This document shows positions 44,087 through 58,700 of a DNA stretch of 64,000 bases, piece after piece. How positions within the stretch are numbered: position 1 is the first letter of the stretch; each line of letters opens with the position of its first letter. Location: positions 184,265 through 248,264 of the forward strand of contig NW_005434668.1 in assembly GCF_000315625.1 (NCBI RefSeq), in the 5' to 3' direction. Origin of the DNA: Guillardia theta CCMP2712. Lineage: Eukaryota; Cryptophyceae; Pyrenomonadales; Geminigeraceae. Under the pieces are notes generated by a model. That model saw only the letters and a program-made list of their open reading frames with translations. It had not been told where the DNA came from and did not search any database. Both the position numbers and the translations under genes were made by a program.

Positions 44087-44283
44087 ACTATCATGTCGCG
44101 ATTGAGTTTGAGGCAACAGGTCAGACGAAGGGAGTGCAACTCAAAGGCACAATAACGATGAACATGGTGCAACAGTTTACATCTTAACATGTCGAGGTAG
44201 AACAACCAGATCCATGATGATCGTTCCTCCTCCTCTCCACCTCTACAACATCACAAACACATCCAGCGCAATTCTGCCCTGCC

Positions 44284-46754
44284 TCACTCGCCGATCGCAC
44301 TGATGATTACCCCCGGCACGGGCGACACGATCGCCTCCCAGAACTCCCTGGCGACGCTTGCTCCTCCTCCTCCTCCTCCGCTCCACTCAACAAACAGACT
44401 CGGGTCTCCTCCACACCACTTGGCAAGGCCGTCAACCTGCATCTTTCCTCGCTCGTCTGCTGCTTCTGAGAAACTCCCAGCCACCTTCACGCAGAATCCT
44501 GACGTTGTGCCGGGCACAGAAAACGAGCGGAGGCCGTAGACCGGGCCGTTGACTCCTCCTCCTACGCTGCTCCACTTCCCCGCAGTGAACATGGCGATGT
44601 TCTCTACCACTGCCCCTCCCGCTATGTTGAAGCTTCCTCCTGCAAACAGCATCTCCCCCACCACAGCAAGCGCAAGAACGTCTCCGTTGAGTCCGCAGAC
44701 CCCGGGGCTCTTGCGGAGGCACAGAGGATCGAGTAGAGGAGTCCAGCCTCCTCCTCCTCCTCCTCCATCCCATCTGGCGATGTTGAGCACCTCCTCCTGC
44801 CCTGCCTTTGTGAACCTTCCCCCAACAAAAACACGACCCTCAAGATCGCTGGCAAGTGACAAGACTTCTCCCTGTATCCCAGCACCGAGAGAGCTCCAGA
44901 CGAAGTTTGATCCTCCTCCTCCTCCTCCTCCTCCTCCTCCTCCGGTGAGCTTGGCGATGTTCCGTGCGCTCTGGGTTCCTGCTCGTGTGAAACTGCCGGC
45001 AACGAAGAATTCTCCGTTGACGTCGAGGATGGCAGAAACGACCCCGTCGACGTTGATCTCGGTGTCGTAAATCCACGATCTGAGTGAGGGTCAGAAGGGA
45101 AGAGGAAGGATGGAAATCTGAGGACGAGGGGGAGGAGAGTAGCGCGGCGAGGAACGGCAGAATGCAGAAAGGATTCGAGAGAAGGAGGAAGGGGAGGAGG
45201 AGGAGCAGCAGCAGCAGCAGCAGGCGAAGCAGGAGCAGGAGCAGGAGCAGGAGGTGAAGGAAGAGGATCTATGTGAGGATAGGAGGAAACCTGTTCACAA
45301 GGTCATACAAGGCGAACCCTCCGCTCTTGATCCTTCCAAAGCTCGCAAAGACAGAGGAGAAGCTTCCTCCGACCGCCAGGAGCCCAGCACGCGAGGAGGA
45401 GAGGGTGATAGTACTGACGGAACCGTCGAGTCCGAGGTCGAGAGTCTCGACTGCTCGAGAGCTGAAGCTGAACAGAAAGACGCTCCTGGCCTCCACGTTC
45501 TGCACAACGGAGAAACTCCCAGCTAGAAGAAAAACATGAGAGAAGGATGCGAACGAAGAGGGCAGGGGAAAGTTGAGGAGGGGGGAGGGGAGGGAGGGGA
45601 GGGAAGAGGAGGTAGAGGAGGAGAAAAGCACTTTGCTGAAACTTATTCTCACCAGCCACTAGCAAGTCGTTCCACGTTGCGATCGCCCTCACCGTACCAC
45701 TGATGTTCATCCCCGACAGCCACAAACTCGACGGCTGCTGCAAGGCTGCTGGACTGACGGCCAGCAACCCCCTCATGCCACAGAACTCATCGTACGCTTG
45801 CTGGTGGGGCCAGGGAGCTCCAAACGCCTGAAATGCGAGTGAGTAAGAAGGAATCAGTGCGGGAGAGGAGAGAGGGTGAGGGGAGAAGAGAAAGGAGGAG
45901 GAGAGGAGGAGAGAAGGAAAGAAATGAGTGGAGTAGCAGAGAGGGTAGGAGTGAAGAGGAGCTCGGTCAGCGGGACAAGGTGTAGGCGGGGGAAGGAAGG
46001 ATGCGAACAAGGGGGAGAGAGAAGGAGAGGAGAGAAGAGGGGCAGTGCAGCTGCAACAGGAAGAAACGAAAGTCGACCTGGCAGTGTTGATCGACGGCTG
46101 TTCCTCCATAGATGGTCTCGTAGGAGACGAGGGCCTCATAGAGCGTGTCCTCCAGAGGAAGCACGTCCTGTACCCTCACGCGGATCGATCTCGCTCCCCG
46201 TCCAGCTGGGATTCTGCACGTTATCCTCTCCTTGCTCACCACCACGATGTCCAGGCAGCTGCTCCAGAGCTCGTCGACTCCGACGGTCTCAGAAACGAGG
46301 ACGGAGATGGAGAAGTTTGAGGGTAGCTGGGAGCGAGCTGGGGCCTCGAAGTTGTTTCCGACGATGGTGATAGAGGTCTCCTGGAGCATGCGAGCGAGGA
46401 GCGGAGAGACTTGCTGAAGGTACGGCCGGGGGACCAGGAGGAAGGAGAAGGTCTTGAAGGAGGAAGCAGTGATCTGGAAGGCAGGCAGGCTGATCTGAAC
46501 TCTGCACTGACCCTTCCCTCCGAAACCAGGGGAGGGAGAGTAGAGCAAGGTGCCGTGTGAATCGATGTATGGAGTAACGAGGAACATTCCTTCAGCCGTG
46601 GAGACGCAGTCGACGGAGAAGGAGAAGAAACGGAAGGAGGAGTTGACATCGAGGTGGAAGTTGTCGAAGGTGACGAAGTTTGGATAAGAGTGCAGTCCTG
46701 GTTGATCTGGAAGAAGAATCAGGGACGATGCTGTAAGCTGTAAGCTGTAAGCTG

Positions 46755-46787
<33 letters not shown>

Positions 46788-49700
46788 GGTGGTGGTGGTG
46801 GTGGTGGTGGTGATGATGATGATGATGATGATGACAAGTATTGCGTAGACATGATTTAGAGTACAAACCTGTGAACTCGATGTACGAAACCATCGTGTAG
46901 TTGGGAACTTGCTGGAAAGAGTCAACATTGACATGGGCAACGATCTCCGTCTTGAGAACATCCTGCCCCACTTGTAGCCCATCGACTGTCGATCGACAGG
47001 ACGGCATCGAATCCACAACAGAGATCATCAACACAGCTTCTCCAATCATCTTGCCAGCAAGAGGAAGGTGGAGAGTGAGATTGCGATCGATAGAAGGAGG
47101 AAGAGAGAAGAGAGTTCCGCCGCTAAGGACCCTCACCGACACGTTGACATGCTGCAAGGATTCGTCCAGCGGCTGCAGGATCGAAATCGCCCCCGGCAGA
47201 GCTACAGTCTCGTCCACGTAGCTGCCATAGAGGTTGTAACGCACGGAGCAGTTTGACTCGTTGAAGATGAAGTTCTTGTACAGGCTGGTCAGCCAGAAGT
47301 CGCTGACTGTCCTCCTGACTTGTCCAGCCATCGACGATGAGAAGAGACAGGTCACGTGACCCAGCATGATGCTGGCGTGATCGTTAACGGGCAGCACGCG
47401 GAACATGAGCGTCAGCTTCGTCGAGTTTGACCCTCCCCTCGTTCCCTGGCCATCGTCGTACACGATCAGCGATGCGCTGAAATCTCCGTTGTAGTTGTTG
47501 CTGATTGCAAAGAGCTACAGTGCATGTCAGTCCCTCTCACAAGCAAACACAGCACACAATCAAGAGGAAAAAAGAAAAAGAAAAAGAAAAAAAGACACAA
47601 CAGGATGCAACCCAATAGAACCCACCAGCGTCCCAGTGCTGTTGACGGAAAAGTGCTCGAAGACCGCCAGGCCCAGGCTACTCCACGGGCTATCCGCCTG
47701 CTGGTTGACATGCTGCAACACAAACGAAACTTGCTGCTGGGGCTCGTTGAAAAGACCGTCGGGATAGTTTGACGACGACCCCGGCAACGGAGTCGGATGA
47801 GGAGTCAACGAAGAGTTCAAGGAGCACAGGGAAAGCTCTACTGTGCATCCTCCCACAAACCCGTTGAAGGTCTGGAAACCGCTGTCCTCGCAGAGATCGA
47901 AGGAGGATGGGCGCGGGGAGAAGAGAGGTGGGAGGTTGAGAGGGAGGAGAGTGAGGTTGAATTCCATCTGGTACGACCTCAACTGAGAGCCGACGATGGG
48001 GTTCCATGAAACAGTCTGCACGATGGCGACACTGAAACAAACCTGTGAGGAGGAAAGGTCAATCAGGAGGAGGAAAACTTGATCAGGAGGGAGAGGAGGG
48101 ATGAGAACGAGAACGAGGGAAGAGAGAAGAGGAGGAAGAGGAGGAGGAGGAGGAGGAGGAAGAGGAGGAGGAGGAGGAGGAGGAAGAGGAGGAGGAGGAA
48201 GCAGGAAGGAGCATCAGCTGATGTCAAAGAGCAGAGAGCGTTCTTTTGCTCACCTTCCTTGTAGAGAACGAGAAAGGGCTACAGGTCAGAACTCCAGAGC
48301 TCCCGGAGAACCTGCAGACAAGGATGTGAGACACTGTGAGGGACGAGGCAAAAGAGGTAAATGAAGATGATGAACATGAAGAAGAAGAAGAAGAAGAAGA
48401 AGAAGAAGATTAAGAAGAAGATTAAGAAGAAGATTAAGAAGAAGAAGATGATGATGATGATGATGATGAGATTACTCGAATTTCGGAGATGTCAAACAGC
48501 TGTCAGCCTCAACCGTCCTGTTCAGTGCCGCGCTAAGTAAGGTGTTGTTGGCAGTCGAGAGAAGGGAGCAGTTTCTTGCACTCCAGATCCATGACAGGTT
48601 CAGGTATTCTTGCTCCTGTCGCTCAAGCTTCAACAACAAGTGCTCGATTTGAGAGGAGACGGGAGGGGGAGCGAGGAGGACAAGGGGGAGGGGAGAGGAG
48701 GGGAGAGGAGGGGAGGGAAGGGGAGGAGAGCAGAGGAGGAGGAAGGGAGGGGGAGAGACGGAGAAGTGAAACAACAACTCACGTCAAGCAGAATTTCTTG
48801 AGCGAAAGTGACTGATTGTTGACTGCCATCATCCGCAGCCATCTCGACGTTGCTGACCATCATGGTTGGCACCCTTGGCGTCCTGATCACTTGCACATAG
48901 AACTCCTCTTCTTTCCTGGTCCAGTTGAGAAGCTGGGGAAGGTTCTCAGCGCCGTTGAGGAAGACGGGGGGAGGCAGCGGCTTGAGCATGGTAAGGAGAA
49001 GCTGAGCCGATCCTGCCCGAGCAGGGAGGAGGGAAAAGTTGAGAGAGCCGAGGAGCAGCCCGAACGAGCTGTAGACGAGGGGAGGAGACGAGAAACCGAC
49101 GGGGTCGCCGCCGAGGACGTTGACCGCGAAGTTGTAATCCTTGCATACGGGGGGAGGGCTGAGGGGGTCGAGGAAGCTCTGACAGAGGTAGGAGATGCCG
49201 GGAGGACAAGCGCGAATAGGAGGGGAAACGCCGCAGGGAAGCTCGTTGCGAGGGACAGTCCCTCGAACCAGCACCAGCTCGCAGGAGAGGGAAGAGTTGT
49301 AAGGACACTCCCGCTTCTCCATAGAGATCGTGTTGACCCTTCGCAGACCGTAACGAGTGCGCCCGTCGTAGTAGGGGCCCGGATCTTCGTCTGCAATCTT
49401 CTGCTGGAGGGCGAACATGGAGAAGAGGTTTCCTTCGTGGTCGTAACGAGGGTCAACGCGCAACACTACCAGCGCTGCCTCCCTCTGAGAAGTGGAGACC
49501 AGCCTCCGTCCATCATGGTCGGCTGCAAGGGACGAGACTGCGGAGAAACCGTCGAAGACGGTGAAGTTGAAAGGAAACAAGAGAGCTGGTCGATCAAGGT
49601 TGTTTGCAATGAGCCAGAGAACGTTGTCGGTCGGAAACAAGGTCCATGACATCAGCCTTCCTGTGTTGACCTTCAAGGCAACATGGCGGAGGTGGTCAAA

Positions 49701-52700
49701 GTGACTGAGAGGGATCGGTCGCCCGTAGTAAATCTCGTTGAGGTTGTCTGTGACGTCGAAGACATCTTCGAACTTCATCGTCACCCTGTTCCACTGGAGG
49801 AACTTGGACGATGGCGATGACCCATTGCACATGCCATTGTTGAGGAAGGGATGGCAAAGTGAAGCTGAGACGATGAGGTAAGACTCCATGTCGAGGTCCA
49901 AGAAATATTGCGCATTGATCGCCCCCACAAAGTCCGAGTTGAACGGGTTGGCAGAAGATGCCTGGCTGCAGCTCTGACCATCCGAGATGTTGCAAGTGAC
50001 GTTGGAGGAGAGAGAGAGAGAAGAAAGGTTGTAGTTGAGATGAAACTCCTGATAGTCTTCGAACTGAGATCCATTCCACTTCATAATCCACGACGATGTG
50101 ATGTTCAAACTGTCCGTCCCTTGCACAGACGCCAGCAGGCTCGTCGTGTTCTGCTGGGTGGACGTCGACAGGAACTGACCCGCGCCAGCGATCTCGAAGA
50201 AAGCGAGTGACGTGAGACCTGGAGCGAGAGGAGACATAAGGACAGGACATGAAAGAACACCTTGTCTTACCTGTATGCGAGAGAGTCTGAAAGAGAGTGA
50301 AGGTGCCTGCATTGTACTCAAGGTGATGGTTGTAGGCGTACGGGATGAACGAGAGGATTTCGGACGACGAGTCCTCGTCCATGTTGGCAACGCTGGGGAT
50401 AGAAGTCGTTAGTGATAAGGGTCGATGACTGTTCCGCTCACCTCATCAGGTCAAACACGTTTCCATTCTCGACTATCCTGACGTGATCGATCATAACAGA
50501 ACCTGAACAAGAGTCAGAGAGTCTGACACGACGCACTTCTACAATCACCGGAGGTTGGGAGAATGTAAAACAGCTCAAAGTTGAGGCCGTTTGCAAATGC
50601 TGGGTCGACTAAGTCGACGTTGAGTCGGTAGATGAGGGTGTAGGACCTGTCTACGTGTCATTCCTTGACAAAATGTGCAACAACATCGTTTCAACCTTGA
50701 ACAGCTTCTGAGCGCAGATGAAGAAGAGAAGAACGAGGCGATCAGTAGGCTGTCACGCGATTCTTTGATCAGGAAATGTTTGATGTGACTTGGAACCATC
50801 GTGAGGGGTTGACTTTGACAAGTTTTGGAGCTGTTTGCCGCACTCTGAGAACTCTTGACGCCGCCGAGGCTGACGCACGGGCCATTGACTCCAAGTGGGT
50901 CATCGCAAATACAATGACAGGCTTCGGCATCGTATGGCAGAGGTGTAGACTGCAGCCTCTGAGCTAACACAAGACTTTCCTTCTTCCCGTCCCACATTTC
51001 AACCTCAACCTCTCCGTTCTGCTTCATCACTGCAAGGAACAAGGAGGGCTGGCCGTCGACGACTTCGACCTGGTGCAAGAAGATTCAGGAAGCATCGCGG
51101 AAGTCTCAAGGTCATACCTGAAAGAACTCCATCTCCATCACTCCACTGTCTACCTTGGCATCATACTTCACGTCAAACCGCGATGACAAGTCATTCCATG
51201 CAAGGATCACGACGCGATCTTGACTGCTCGGGTCGTAGAACGAGCAGAAGGAAAGAGCCAGCAGGTCGAGCCCTAGGAACTTTGTCCCCTGAGACGCGCA
51301 GAGAGCAAGAGAAACGTTGGATGCTTGCAGATTGAGGTAGTCTGTGACAGGACGAGGAAAGCTTTCATGCCTCCCCCTCCATTCCGCTCATCGTCATGAC
51401 GTCTCTTGTCCCCTGCCGGACGAAGTCGAGGAAAGAGAGAGCTCCAGTCTTGTTGCTCCTCTCCCACACTGCGAGAGACTGGGAGGAGGAGAAGCCGACG
51501 AAGAGGCGACTGCCGGAAGAAGAGAGGGCGATGGCGGCAGGGGAGGAGAGGAGCTCTTGCATCTCCTGACTCACACAAGAGGATTGGAGGAAGATGAGGG
51601 ATCCGGAGGCTATATCTCGACTCCATATCTCGATGCAGGCCCGATAGGTCTTGATGGAGTAGAGGAACAGCCCGTCGCTGCTGATGACGAAGTCTGCAAC
51701 ATCTCCCCATCGATCCTCTTCGGAGATCCACAGGGGGGAGAAGGAAGAGTTGTAGGGGAGCGGGCAGTCTTGGCAGTTAAGGGTGAAGGACACGTCGATC
51801 TCGCCGTTTGACAGGTTCCGGTCGAAACAAAACATGGAGCGAGAGAAGGAAGAAAGGACGTACAGGAATCGTTCGTCCGGGCTGAGTGAGATCGCGTTGG
51901 GCTGTACGAGGCCGTAAAGCTTCTCTGTGTAAACGCTGAAGAGTAAGAGACGGTTGTCTAACTTAGTCTGTCCGCCGACCAACACGCCCATCCCTCCTTG
52001 ACCAGTCTCCACGTAGTCACTGCACGTCCCTCCGAGATTTGCCAATCTCTGCTGCTCGACCAGTTTCGTCCCATTCCACCCAAAGTTTCTGCTTCCCTCC
52101 TCTTCCACCACAGTTAGGAAAGAACTTTGCAGGCTGGTTGAGTAGAAGGAGCGAAGGAAGGTGACGCGACGAGTGCTGATCTCTTGTAAGCTCTGAAACA
52201 GTTCGGAGCCTTCACGTGCCATGAAAACCTGTGGGAGAGAGAAAAGAGAAGGAAAGGAGGAGGAGGAGGAGGAGGAGGAGGAGGAGGAGGAGGAGGAGGA
52301 GAAAACAAGAGAAAAACCAAAAGGACGAGAGGAACGAGAAGGAGAAAGTCAGGAAACAATATCATATCATCAATCAAAACAACCTTGACAGGAGAAGAAT
52401 CGGATCCAAACATGATGATATGAGAGGGCCCAGAAGAGATATACTCAACAGACGAAGCAAGTTGGGTATCAAACTGTTGAATCTCACACAACATCATGTT
52501 CCCTTCAGGCTGTTCTCCGAGAAGAACTTGATTTCCTTGCAAGCACCACTGATGATTCTCCGCCTCAACTTCCCAGCTGTGAGGTTTGCACTCCACGTCA
52601 ACGTTACATTCGCTGTCTGTTGTGCACATGTTGCTGATGTTATTGCTGCAGAGACAGGTCTTGGAGTATGCTTGACCTTGAAACTCAACAACGCAGCTTA

Positions 52701-55700
52701 CATCACACCTGATCAAGAAGAATCGAATCAAGATGATAAATTGCGATGAAAAAGTGACACTTGAAGGAGACAGAGTGGGACAAAGGAAAGAGGGAGAACG
52801 AAGGAAAGAGGAAACAGGGGAGGAGGAGTGAAGGAGTGAAGGGAGGGCAGAAGGGAGTGAGAAGCCGGGAGTTTTGACCAATGCGATCAAGAACTGACCG
52901 ATGGATTTTGCAATCTGTGTTGTTGGAACAAGGATGTAAGGAGTCCGAGCAAGCTGGATAGGACATCAAGTTTGATGTGCTGAATTGAGTGTGGGTCGAG
53001 TTGACAATCCTGAGAGAAGAAGACGCGGAGAGTTTCAGTATAAGATCAGCACGTAGACAGGGGGACCATACTATATGCAACACAAGAGCAAGAGCAAGAG
53101 CAAAGAGCAAAGAGCAAAGAGCGGGGAGGCAAAACAATTCAACACGGAGAATGTCATCAGACCTTCCTAAACGGTAAAGCTTCGACGGTGGCGGGGAAGT
53201 AGTGGACGTGTCGAAATAGTTTGCAACGACCATGTATGGCATCTGGGATGGAACATAAGAACGACTAGAACCGTAGGGCAGCAGAGTCGGTACCCTCCGT
53301 CGTCTCTGGTTGTTGTACATGGTAAAGAGCCTCGCGTCTGCTGCCCCTTGGGTTCGAAACTTGGTGTGCTGAGAAGATGTCACGAGGAAAAAAGTAAGGA
53401 ATCTTCATGTCTCACGCTCTGCACGCGGACGGGGCTCGAGCCATGAGGAGAGAGGTAGGAGCAGTCTCCCCTCGGGCTCTGCAGCTGAGCTGTGTCGTTG
53501 CTGGGGAGGAAGAGGAAGACGTCGGAGAAGGAGTCAGTGTGAAGGGAGCCGTTGGAGTCGAGCTGGTAGAAGTTGAGAGCGACGAGGAACGAGGCGTCGA
53601 ACATGCTGAACGATCGCCATGCGATAGCGCCCGAGGTCTCAATCTCCTGCACACAGTTGACGAGGGGGAACCCCGAGGAGTCATCGAGGAAGAGGAGGAA
53701 GGAATGCTCGGGGTCGTTGACTCTCCTCCCCTCACTGCTTGGGAGGAGGTGGCTGGCGATGAGCCCGTCGAAGTTGCTGCTGACGATCAGGTAAGTAGCA
53801 TTGTCAGCCTTCATGGGGTAGATGGAAGAGGAACTGCTCCAGTACGGCCAACTGCCCTTCCTCCACTTGCCGTGATCCTGACCGAAGCGAAGTTCGCGCA
53901 TGTTCACCAGGCTTCTGCCCTGCACCAGCTCGTACTGGAACCCGTGGGCCACCTGGGCTGTCAGGTTGACGCCGCTGGGCACGTGGGCGGTCAAAACTGC
54001 TCCGAAACATCGCAGGGAGGGAGGAGAGAGGGCGCTGTAGCCGCTGCCATGGTTGTCGATCACGACCCCAGTGACATGCCCGGTGGAGTTGTAGGAGCAA
54101 TTGGCAGCGAAGCCCGAGCCGCCATGGTGGTCGATGACGATGACAGGCTCTTCCACGACCCCTTCCGTCATGATCTCGCTGCTGTTGAGCACAAAGGAGA
54201 CGAAAGTCACAGAGGCGGCTTGCGGACTCGATGTGTCTGAGTACAGGAGCTGGAGGTTCGCCGTGACCAGCCCGAGGCTGCAACCGACGCCGTGCACGTT
54301 GATTGTGAAAGAGACGACGCCGCCGGTGGAAGGGTTGACGTCAAACGTCCCATTGGCAGGAGTTTGACATCCGGTCAAAGTCTTCCAGCTTCCTGCTACG
54401 TAACTCGAACCAGGGGACAGGATCGTGATGCCCGTGACTGTGTCCTCCATCGGGGTGGAGCCATCAGGGTAGTAAAGAGAGATGCTTGCGGTCTCATCTC
54501 CCCAGCCCACGTCCAGGACGACTCCAAGGGGGTTCCTGCTGCATCTCGGGCTACGAAGAGCCGCATCTAGTCCGTTGAGACACTCGCCGAAGAAGGAGAG
54601 CGCAGAGCTCGCCTCCTGCTGCTCCGTTCGGTACTTGCCGTCAACGTAACCGACGCCATGGCTGGTGACCTGGAGGAAGGCAGAGGAGACCTTGAAGAGG
54701 AAGCTGGGTGTCGAGAAGTGGAAGAAGAGAGGGACAGAGGTGACCTTGCTTGTCAGCAGCCACCGGGTTGCTCCGTCCTGAAGGAACGGCGAACCGAAGA
54801 TCCAAGAGGTGTTTCTCTTGATCCTCTCGTAGATGAAGCCGCACTTGGGGTCCAGGCACACTCTCTGCCACAACGGAGTGCTGATGGTGGTGCTGCCGAG
54901 GGTGCTGTTGGTTTCGCTGGAGGTCTTTTGGTCGAGGCTGATATAGAAATCGGCAACCCGAACCCCGTGGGTCCAGTCGGGGCTGGTGCAGGAGAGCCGC
55001 TGGTAGCCCGTTGAGCCGTTGGTAATGGTAGCTGGGGAGGACTCAGTGATATTCAGGAGGGAGACCTCCCAACGGCAGGAGTAGGATAACTTCGCGTCAA
55101 AGTTTCCTTGCAGGAGGATGTCAGAGGGGTTGTGAGCTAGAGCGAAGTCAACGTTAGGGACGAGAACGTCCCCGACTGCGATGGAGGAGAAAGAGACGGT
55201 GGACTGGTCGATAGTGTTCTCGTCCATCTTCGGCTTCTTCCTCAGGTACTGAAGGATAGCTTCCTCCTTGGTCAGGGGATCGTTGTAGATCCTGACCATG
55301 TGCAACATTCCCTGGTGCGCACTGCCAGGCCCTGGATTCTTGAAGTTGCCGTCAAAGTTCCATCCTCCATTCTTGCCCGCGCCCACTGAGAAGTTGTAAG
55401 GGTTCCTGTTGCACCTCAAGTTCAGCTGGTCGTAGCTGGTCAGTCCGGGGTAAAGAATGGGCCCACAGGTGACGTTTTTGAGTGTCTTGGAGTACTGGAC
55501 CCCGTTGTAGAGCAGGAGCATGTGGGTGCCATTGTAAGTCCCGATGATGTGGACCCATCGGCCGTTGGCGATCGTTGGCAGCTGGACGAGGAGACTGGCG
55601 TCAGCGCTGGCTGTCTTGGCCAACACATCAGCACAAGCTGTCCCCACGAAGAAACGGAAGCTTGTCTGAGATTGGGTGTGAGAGTAGGAGAGTGACCAGC

Positions 55701-58700
55701 CTTGGGCACACTCGGTAGTGGATTGCTCTACCCCGACGAGGTAACGGAACCTTGGCTGCTGGAAGTCAAGGTCAGCGTCGGGAGTGGCCTCGATAGTGAA
55801 CCAGGTTTCAACGCTGAACTCTGCCTTCGGCATTTTCTGGATCACAGTATTCATGTCGTAGGTAAGGAAGAGGCCAGTGTTCAGGTTGTCGTCGAATTGC
55901 ATCACCGAGAGCCTGCGGTTGCTCGCTACGAAAGTTCGCAAGTCGACCTGATCAGACTCGGCGTCCCAGTCCATGGCAACTACCTTGTCCCACCACCTGT
56001 ACCTGCTGTTGCAGATGGGGTACGTGCAGACGTCCCTTCTCTTGCAGAGAGGGCCCGGGAGCACCAGGGGGCCAGTCTTACCGGTGAGGTCGCGCAAAGT
56101 GGCGAACTTGACGTTGGAAGGATACTGCTCGGTACAAAGTGGACAGCCAGACACAACAGCTTGAGCGAATGCAGGGCAATGCTCGTAGTCGATTGCCAGC
56201 TTGTCCCTAGACATGCTGCAACCATTCAGGTCCGAGCAGGAGAAGTTTGTAATCCTCTCATACGAAAGGTCGGTTGACCGCTGGACTTGTGCATAGAAGG
56301 AAGAAGCATCCACGTTGAATCTGTCATGCAACTCGCTCTCACTCACGCCTGCTGCGCTGAAGACACTGTCTATATCCATCACCCAGCATGCTGAAGTCTT
56401 GCTCCATAGATCCTGGGGATACAAGAAGTCTTGATACCGTTGCTTGAACTCCTGCTCAGGCATCTGACAAGCAAACATGTCAGCGGGTTACGAGAAGCAA
56501 AAGAAGAGCCTTACATCTAAAGCTGCCCAATCAACCAGATTTCTTGTCAGTTCTCCTCCGCCACTTGCAGCCAGGTACGTGTTGTTGGCTTCGTGGAAAA
56601 AGTTTGCAGTGAAGACATCTTGCGTTGCAAAATGCAGTGGAGTCCGGTCAAACTTCTCTGTGGGGCTGAAACCTCTGAAAGTTAAGGTATGGAACTGATC
56701 CACCTTGCGGTCGAAGACATTCAGAACTCCGTTGTCATTCTTGAAGATAGTGAGCGAGTCTGCATCAGGCTCGATCGCAAACATGTAGGACATGTCCTTG
56801 AGAAAAGCGTACTTGGTCACATACTCTAACCCCGCTTGTGAAAGGAACGGGTCGGTGGAATAGTTCAGCAGCTCGAGGTTGCCAGACGTCGCGTTGACGA
56901 GGAAGGAGGTCTGAGAGGCAGGAATGAAACCTCTGGCGTTCGACACTCGCTCGACAAAGTTGTTCACCACTGATACATCAGCATCCGATTCCACCGAAAA
57001 CTTGTTGGTGGCCAACAGCTCCGAACAGTTGGTTCCTGCGATGACCTTGGGACAGAAGCAGGCCACGTGCATCGAGCTCGACAGGTTCTTGCAGGAAACG
57101 CGTTGAGATAGGGAGAAGTCAGGCCTGTGCTCTACTGGGAGCACGATGATTGACACCACCTGTATGCTTGTCTGGTTGCCGATCGCTGCATCCACAGGAT
57201 TTATTTTCCCATCATCGACAAGCTTGAAGAAGACTCTCGACACTCCCTGGACGGAAGGAGCCACCGCGAATGTCATATTGCCGTTCACGTCGATCACGGG
57301 AAGACGGAAGAACAGATCACTCCTGTCGATGTACATGATCTTGAATGTCAAGTTCTGCTGCTTGCAGTAAGAGCTCTCTTGAAGCTTACAATTTTCATTG
57401 GGAGCTCCAGCACTGATAGAAGATATGATTCTCCTGGAAGACACAACTCCTACGTTCTCACGAGCAAAGACAGATTCCTCGATGATCGAGAATGATGGAG
57501 GGAAATTCACTTGCAAGACTTCCAGGGTCGAACTATGCCACTGGGAAGTATCAGAACCTCCTCGGAGCGTGTTGCCACTGTCAATGGCTCTTACTGATAG
57601 ATGCACGAGACCGAACACGCTCTTTTGCACTTCGAAAGTGAGAGTGGCAGTCTGGGAATGAGGCTCGACGAGGATAGTTGGCTGCTTCCCGTCAACGAAG
57701 AAAGACTGATCAACGTCGTATCTCACTTCGAACGAAACGAGCTGAGATGTCTCGTCTATACATGCCAAGCAACCTGCTGTGATGTTGGTGATGAATGATG
57801 GGATTGTCTGAAACGAAGCATTTTCTTGTGTTGTCAACAGGGGCTGCAGCTCAAATTGAGGAGGATCGTTGATGGGAAGGACAATGATACTCAGAATTCT
57901 TGTATAGGTCAATGGCATGACAGGATCATCATCGGTCAATGAGATATTCAACTTGACCTCACCAGATTGATTGCTCGCCAATTTGAAACTAAAGTTTCCG
58001 TCAGGAGTTATTGTTGGTGGCTCTTCAAAGAGCAGATCCAAACTTTCCGAGGAGTTCACATTGAACGTGCCAGTCTGGTTGTTACATAGTAAGTATTTCC
58101 AGGGATCGTTCGGAGGGCAACCAAGGCCTTTGTCATCGTATAGACCCATCGTGATTTCGTAGGCGAAGTTGAGAAACTCAAATCGCAAGTCATCGACTGT
58201 GTTCTTGCAATTGATAGGCTTGAAGTCGCTCGAAATTGAACCATCAGTGCACGAGGAATCTTCGGTCAACACCAAGATTTCCGACTCTAGCTGAAACATC
58301 GGGGCGATGTTCTTGAAGCGCACATGAATCGTCATATTCACACTTGAGCTGTCTTGCCCAAAGATGGTGAAGTTCAAGCCAACATTGCGCAAGGTCACCG
58401 TGATTTCTTCATCTCCATATCTGTCTGGATAGAAGGCAAGCTGAAAACAGGGGTCACCCTCTTCGCAAGCCTCGTAGCTCACTGCACTTAGAACCAGATC
58501 ATCTTTCAGCTTGATTTCCGGCTGCAACAAGGGCAACAAAGTCGTTCCCAGCCACCCCCCGCGGCTGCTCACATTCACTTTGATCCAGACTGGCTCGCTG
58601 TTTCGATCTATGTGCAGAGGGTCCGGAAACAGTACAAATTCCGGTGGTTCGAGAATTGGTAGGATCTTTACCAGGAAATCGCCATCAACCACCACGTCGA

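Noticed and set aside
53407-54240. 277-residue forward frame
   Set aside because: Antisense to the giant secreted-protein exon, which is open for 1,016 codons with sequons and domain motifs.
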